Below, piece by piece: positions 61,400 to 64,000 of a stretch of DNA of 64,000 bases (positions are counted from its first letter, which is position 1; every line of letters starts with the position of its first letter). The notes under the pieces are model-generated. The model worked only from the letters and a program-made list of their open reading frames with translations. It had not been told where the DNA came from and ran no database searches. The DNA comes from Diphasiastrum complanatum (Eukaryota > Streptophyta > Lycopodiopsida > Lycopodiales > Lycopodiaceae), in the NCBI GenBank assembly GCA_029204225.1, contig MU832050.1, forward strand, positions 1 through 64,000, written 5' to 3'. The translations under genes were made by a program, and so were the position numbers.

Positions 61400-62170
61400 C
61401 AACCAACCTTCGTCGACGCCATGATGTAGCGAAGCTACAATTTGAAGGGCGAAGGTTACTTCCCAGCGATTTCCAAAAGCTGAACAAAAACCACCAAAAA
61501 AAGTGAAAATACCCCTAAAAACCAAGACATACTGAAAACCAACCTTTGCTTGGTGTATTGTACCTAGATCTGACCCAGATCTATCTATAGCCAGGTTGAC
61601 GAAGGTTAATTTTGAAAATAGAAGGATAAAGTGACCGTTCTAGTAGTTATTGGTAACCTTTTGTAGAAAGTAACACCTTTCTGCAAGAATATTAGTTCTT
61701 TGAGAAGAACCTTTGCCTGAGTCACAATAAGTCCATTATACTATTTTTGGTAATCAGTAAGTTGGGCGAACATTAAGTTAAGTTCACTTGTTATATTGAA
61801 ATATTTTTGTCAAAAAAGTATTCTTTTTTTGCAAAAATAACAGTATCACTCTTGATCCTTCGCTTGAACCTTTCCCAAGTTGCCTAAGGTTTTCCGAATA
61901 TAGCAATTAATCAATTTTGAGTTAGACGAATCCATTTGGATTATCCAAAAAGCCTATCTTAATCGTCACCAAGCTGCAAAAAGTTATTGTTCACCAAAAA
62001 AGAACCTTCGCCAGTTCTACCCTAGCATAATCATTATCAAATATACTTACTGTCAATCAGGTGAAGATTAGATTTCTCATATTTGTGAGAAACAGCTAGA
62101 TAAGTCATTTTTTATCCAGATTAGTACCCTCGTCGAGTGAACCTTCACCTAGGGAACCTTCGCCAGTACT
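61400..62170 (+). repeat. Diffuse ACCTTCGCC repeats in the gypsy leader/LTR
   Basis: Imperfect copies of AACCTTCGCCAG near 61406, 61541, 61704, 61857, 62003, 62139 and 62156, with inverted CGAAGGTTA near 61450 and 61601. Irregular spacing. Confidence 0.65.
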
Positions 62171-62413
62171 ATTTTTGAATTTTGATTTGTCAAATCTAGC
62201 TACTGTCAAATTTTTGAAAGATTCTGTTACAGTTTGATATTGATTTTGAGAAATTTATATTTCTAGAAGTGTTGATCACTTGATCAAGATCTTTTTCCAA
62301 AATCAAAATTTGATTAAAATCAAGTAAAAAGGTTTTTCTAGATCTGATCAGAGATAGGAGTTAATTGAAAAATCTAGATCCAATCTCATTGTTCTTTGAA
62401 GTGATTTGGAAGA

Positions 62414-63747
62414 ATGGCTAATTCAGATTTTGAACCTGAGATACCTGATTCCCCGATTGTTGTTCCACAAGTTATTGTTAGAAGATCATCTCGTTTAGAG
62501 TTGCCAATATAATGGGTTATCTGATCCAATTAGATTTCTCAAAATCTTTTCTAAATCGTGTGAGGCTTATGGCGAAGTCTTTCCATAGGATAAACTTAAG
62601 CTGGCCTTAACAGGAGCAGCACAACATTGGTTTTACAACCAAGATGAAACTGAACGTATGGATTCAAAAGTAGTTAAAGCTGGCCTAATTACAAGATTTA
62701 AACCCAAAAAGTTCTTGGAAGATCCTTTCCTACTTCTAAGTAAAATTAAAATGGGAAAGAGAGAAGGGATGCAAGATTACATTAAACAGGTCAAGCATCT
62801 CAGATCTGAGTGTGATCCCGAACTTTTTAATAATGATGCTATGATTTTATGTGGTTCTTAGCAGGTCTACCTCAGAGAATTAGACGAGAACTTAAAAGAT
62901 GAGCAGATTATATGTCATTGCAACATGCAATGGATGATGCAATATGCGAAGAAGATGAATATTCAGATGATGAACCAACTATGGGAATGTTGCCATATAC
63001 AGCTAGGCAAACGACTACAACATCTACAACTATTGCATCTACGAATGTTAATGCAACAACTGAGTTGATGATCCCAGTTTGATATTGGAAGAGCAAAATG
63101 CCAAGCTTGAAAAAGCAATTGATAAGACGGTCAAAACATTTCCTAGCAGAGAAAATGTGTGTGTGCGATCTGTGCTGGAAATCACACTATAAACGAGTGT
63201 CCCACACTGAAAAGACGTGTGATGGATACTTATTGTCATTTATCAAATTCTTCTAGACCTGATACAACTTTCTGTTCGTTTAATCCTCGGGTTATTTAAC
63301 AAAGATATGCTAAGTTCCAATATAGAGATATCCAAATTGGAAGGGACCTGATGGTAAGGCCCATGGTCTTGGAATTCTTGAGCGATTAGCCTTGCCAGCT
63401 CCTCCATTGCAACATGTTCCTTCAACGAATATGATGGAGCTAGAATCTTCAATTGGTAATGATCAATGGAATTACAATACTGATCAAGATATTGATTCTC
63501 CAAAGCAATACGCTGTCTATGCTGATGTGCAACAAGAATAGTGTGGGCTACATCACCACTTGGATGCTTTGGATGTGGAGAAAACCACAGAATTGCTGAA
63601 TGTCCGAATAAAGGAAAGTTTACTCCATTTTTTGGGGAATGCAGTTATGGACATTGTTACAAGGTTTGTCCAACCAAAACTACCGCCAGTATCCGCTCCA
63701 TTAAATATGATTACATTCAAACAAAGGCAAGCAGTTCAACCTATTGA
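62414..63747 (+). pseudogene. Ty3/gypsy gag with zinc-knuckle array
   Basis: Starts MANSDFEPEIPDSPIVVPQV, stops after about 32 codons, and resumes with FLKIFSKSCEAYGEVF, LALTGAAQHWFYNQ, GLITRFKPKKFLEDPFLLLS, KREGMQDYIKQVKHLR and, after a frame change, GLPQRIRRELKR-like sequence. Knuckles: CAICAGNHTINEC (about 63169-63207), a degraded YCHLSNSSRPDTTFC (63229-63272), CFGCGENHRIAEC (63566-63604) and ECSYGHCYKVC (63637-63669, its first Cys replaced by Phe). This is the same four-knuckle layout, with the same shortened C-x2-C-x3-H spacing in the first and third, as copy 1 at 6140-6688. Several stops and frameshifts make it non-functional. Confidence 0.8.
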
Positions 63748-64000
63748 ACCAAGTGCACCATTGATGGTTGTCATACGAGCTCAGAAGTAGAAAGGGGTTG
63801 TTGTTGATCCAACACCTATAAAATCTGTGCCATCTACTGATCTACCTACCGCATTAGGGTAATTTTTATTGGTATGTCTTCCACTATGCCTTTAGGACAA
63901 ACTAGAGTCTGCTGATCAGCTAACTTGATAGTAAAATTTGCAGGTTTCATCTTTGTAAGACCCAATTTAGCGCATAGCTTATTGAAATTAGATTGACTCT

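Larger units (their letters stand above)
61383..64000 (+). mobile_element. Ty3/gypsy element, 5' part (copy related to the first)
   Basis: A leader with diffuse repeats and a gag with the same knuckle order as gypsy copy 1, running off the window end. The LTR and primer site were not located with confidence. Confidence 0.7.

Overview
The window is nuclear DNA from a large, repeat-rich plant genome. Evidence: plant-type Ty1/copia and Ty3/gypsy retrotransposons with tRNA-iMet and tRNA-Asp primer-binding sites, plant L1-like LINE tails, a DTX-type MATE transporter with a GT-AG intron, very long (GA)n microsatellites and AT-rich decayed spacers. An endonuclease-lacking type of Penelope-like element fits a seed-free vascular plant or a gymnosperm, but the species cannot be fixed from the sequence.

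Layout. 1-3400: mostly featureless, with a relic exon of a short-chain dehydrogenase/reductase (minus, about 2422-2597). 3400-9413: a decayed Ty3/gypsy element (LTR, tRNA-Asp PBS, leader with diffuse repeats, gag with four zinc knuckles, protease, start of RT) that stops at a 220-bp (GA)n tract. 9.9-13.2 kb: a single-domain FCP1/HAD-like gene with a frameshift, and a partial duplicate of its 3' end carrying a truncated LINE. 13.2-16.4 kb: deletion derivative of a second gypsy element, then the 3' end of a copia element and its LTR. 16.4-20.8 kb: no recognisable gene. 20.8-23.9 kb: gypsy integrase/chromodomain relic and an LTR with internal tandem duplications and an 815-bp insertion. 23.9-24.5 kb: copia integrase relic (minus). 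24.9-31.0 kb: a copia element with both LTRs, the 5' one truncated, lacking its integrase core. 31-33.4 kb: nothing clear. 33433-37863: a structurally complete copia element (minus) with 5-bp target duplication AATTG, nested in a fragment of another copia element whose main RT/RNase H copy follows at 38.2-39.85 kb. 42.95-45.11 kb: a two-exon MATE transporter gene, the only clearly intact host gene. 46.3-51.3 kb: decayed spacer. 51.3-53.6 kb: LINE RT relic. 54.1-61.4 kb: a Penelope-like element (minus) flanked by about 1.1-kb direct repeats. 61.4-64.0 kb: 5' part of another gypsy element related to the first.

Functionally the window is a nest of retroelements around one working transporter gene, with gene relics (SDR, FCP1-like). 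The most unusual content is the Penelope-like element, with its pseudo-LTR arrangement, a long unknown coding region upstream of the RT and an exactly 69-bp-periodic repeat in its 3' part; next are the multi-knuckle gag family and the diffuse TCGC-centred repeats in several leaders and LTRs. Almost all retroelement reading frames carry stops or frameshifts and are called pseudogenes.
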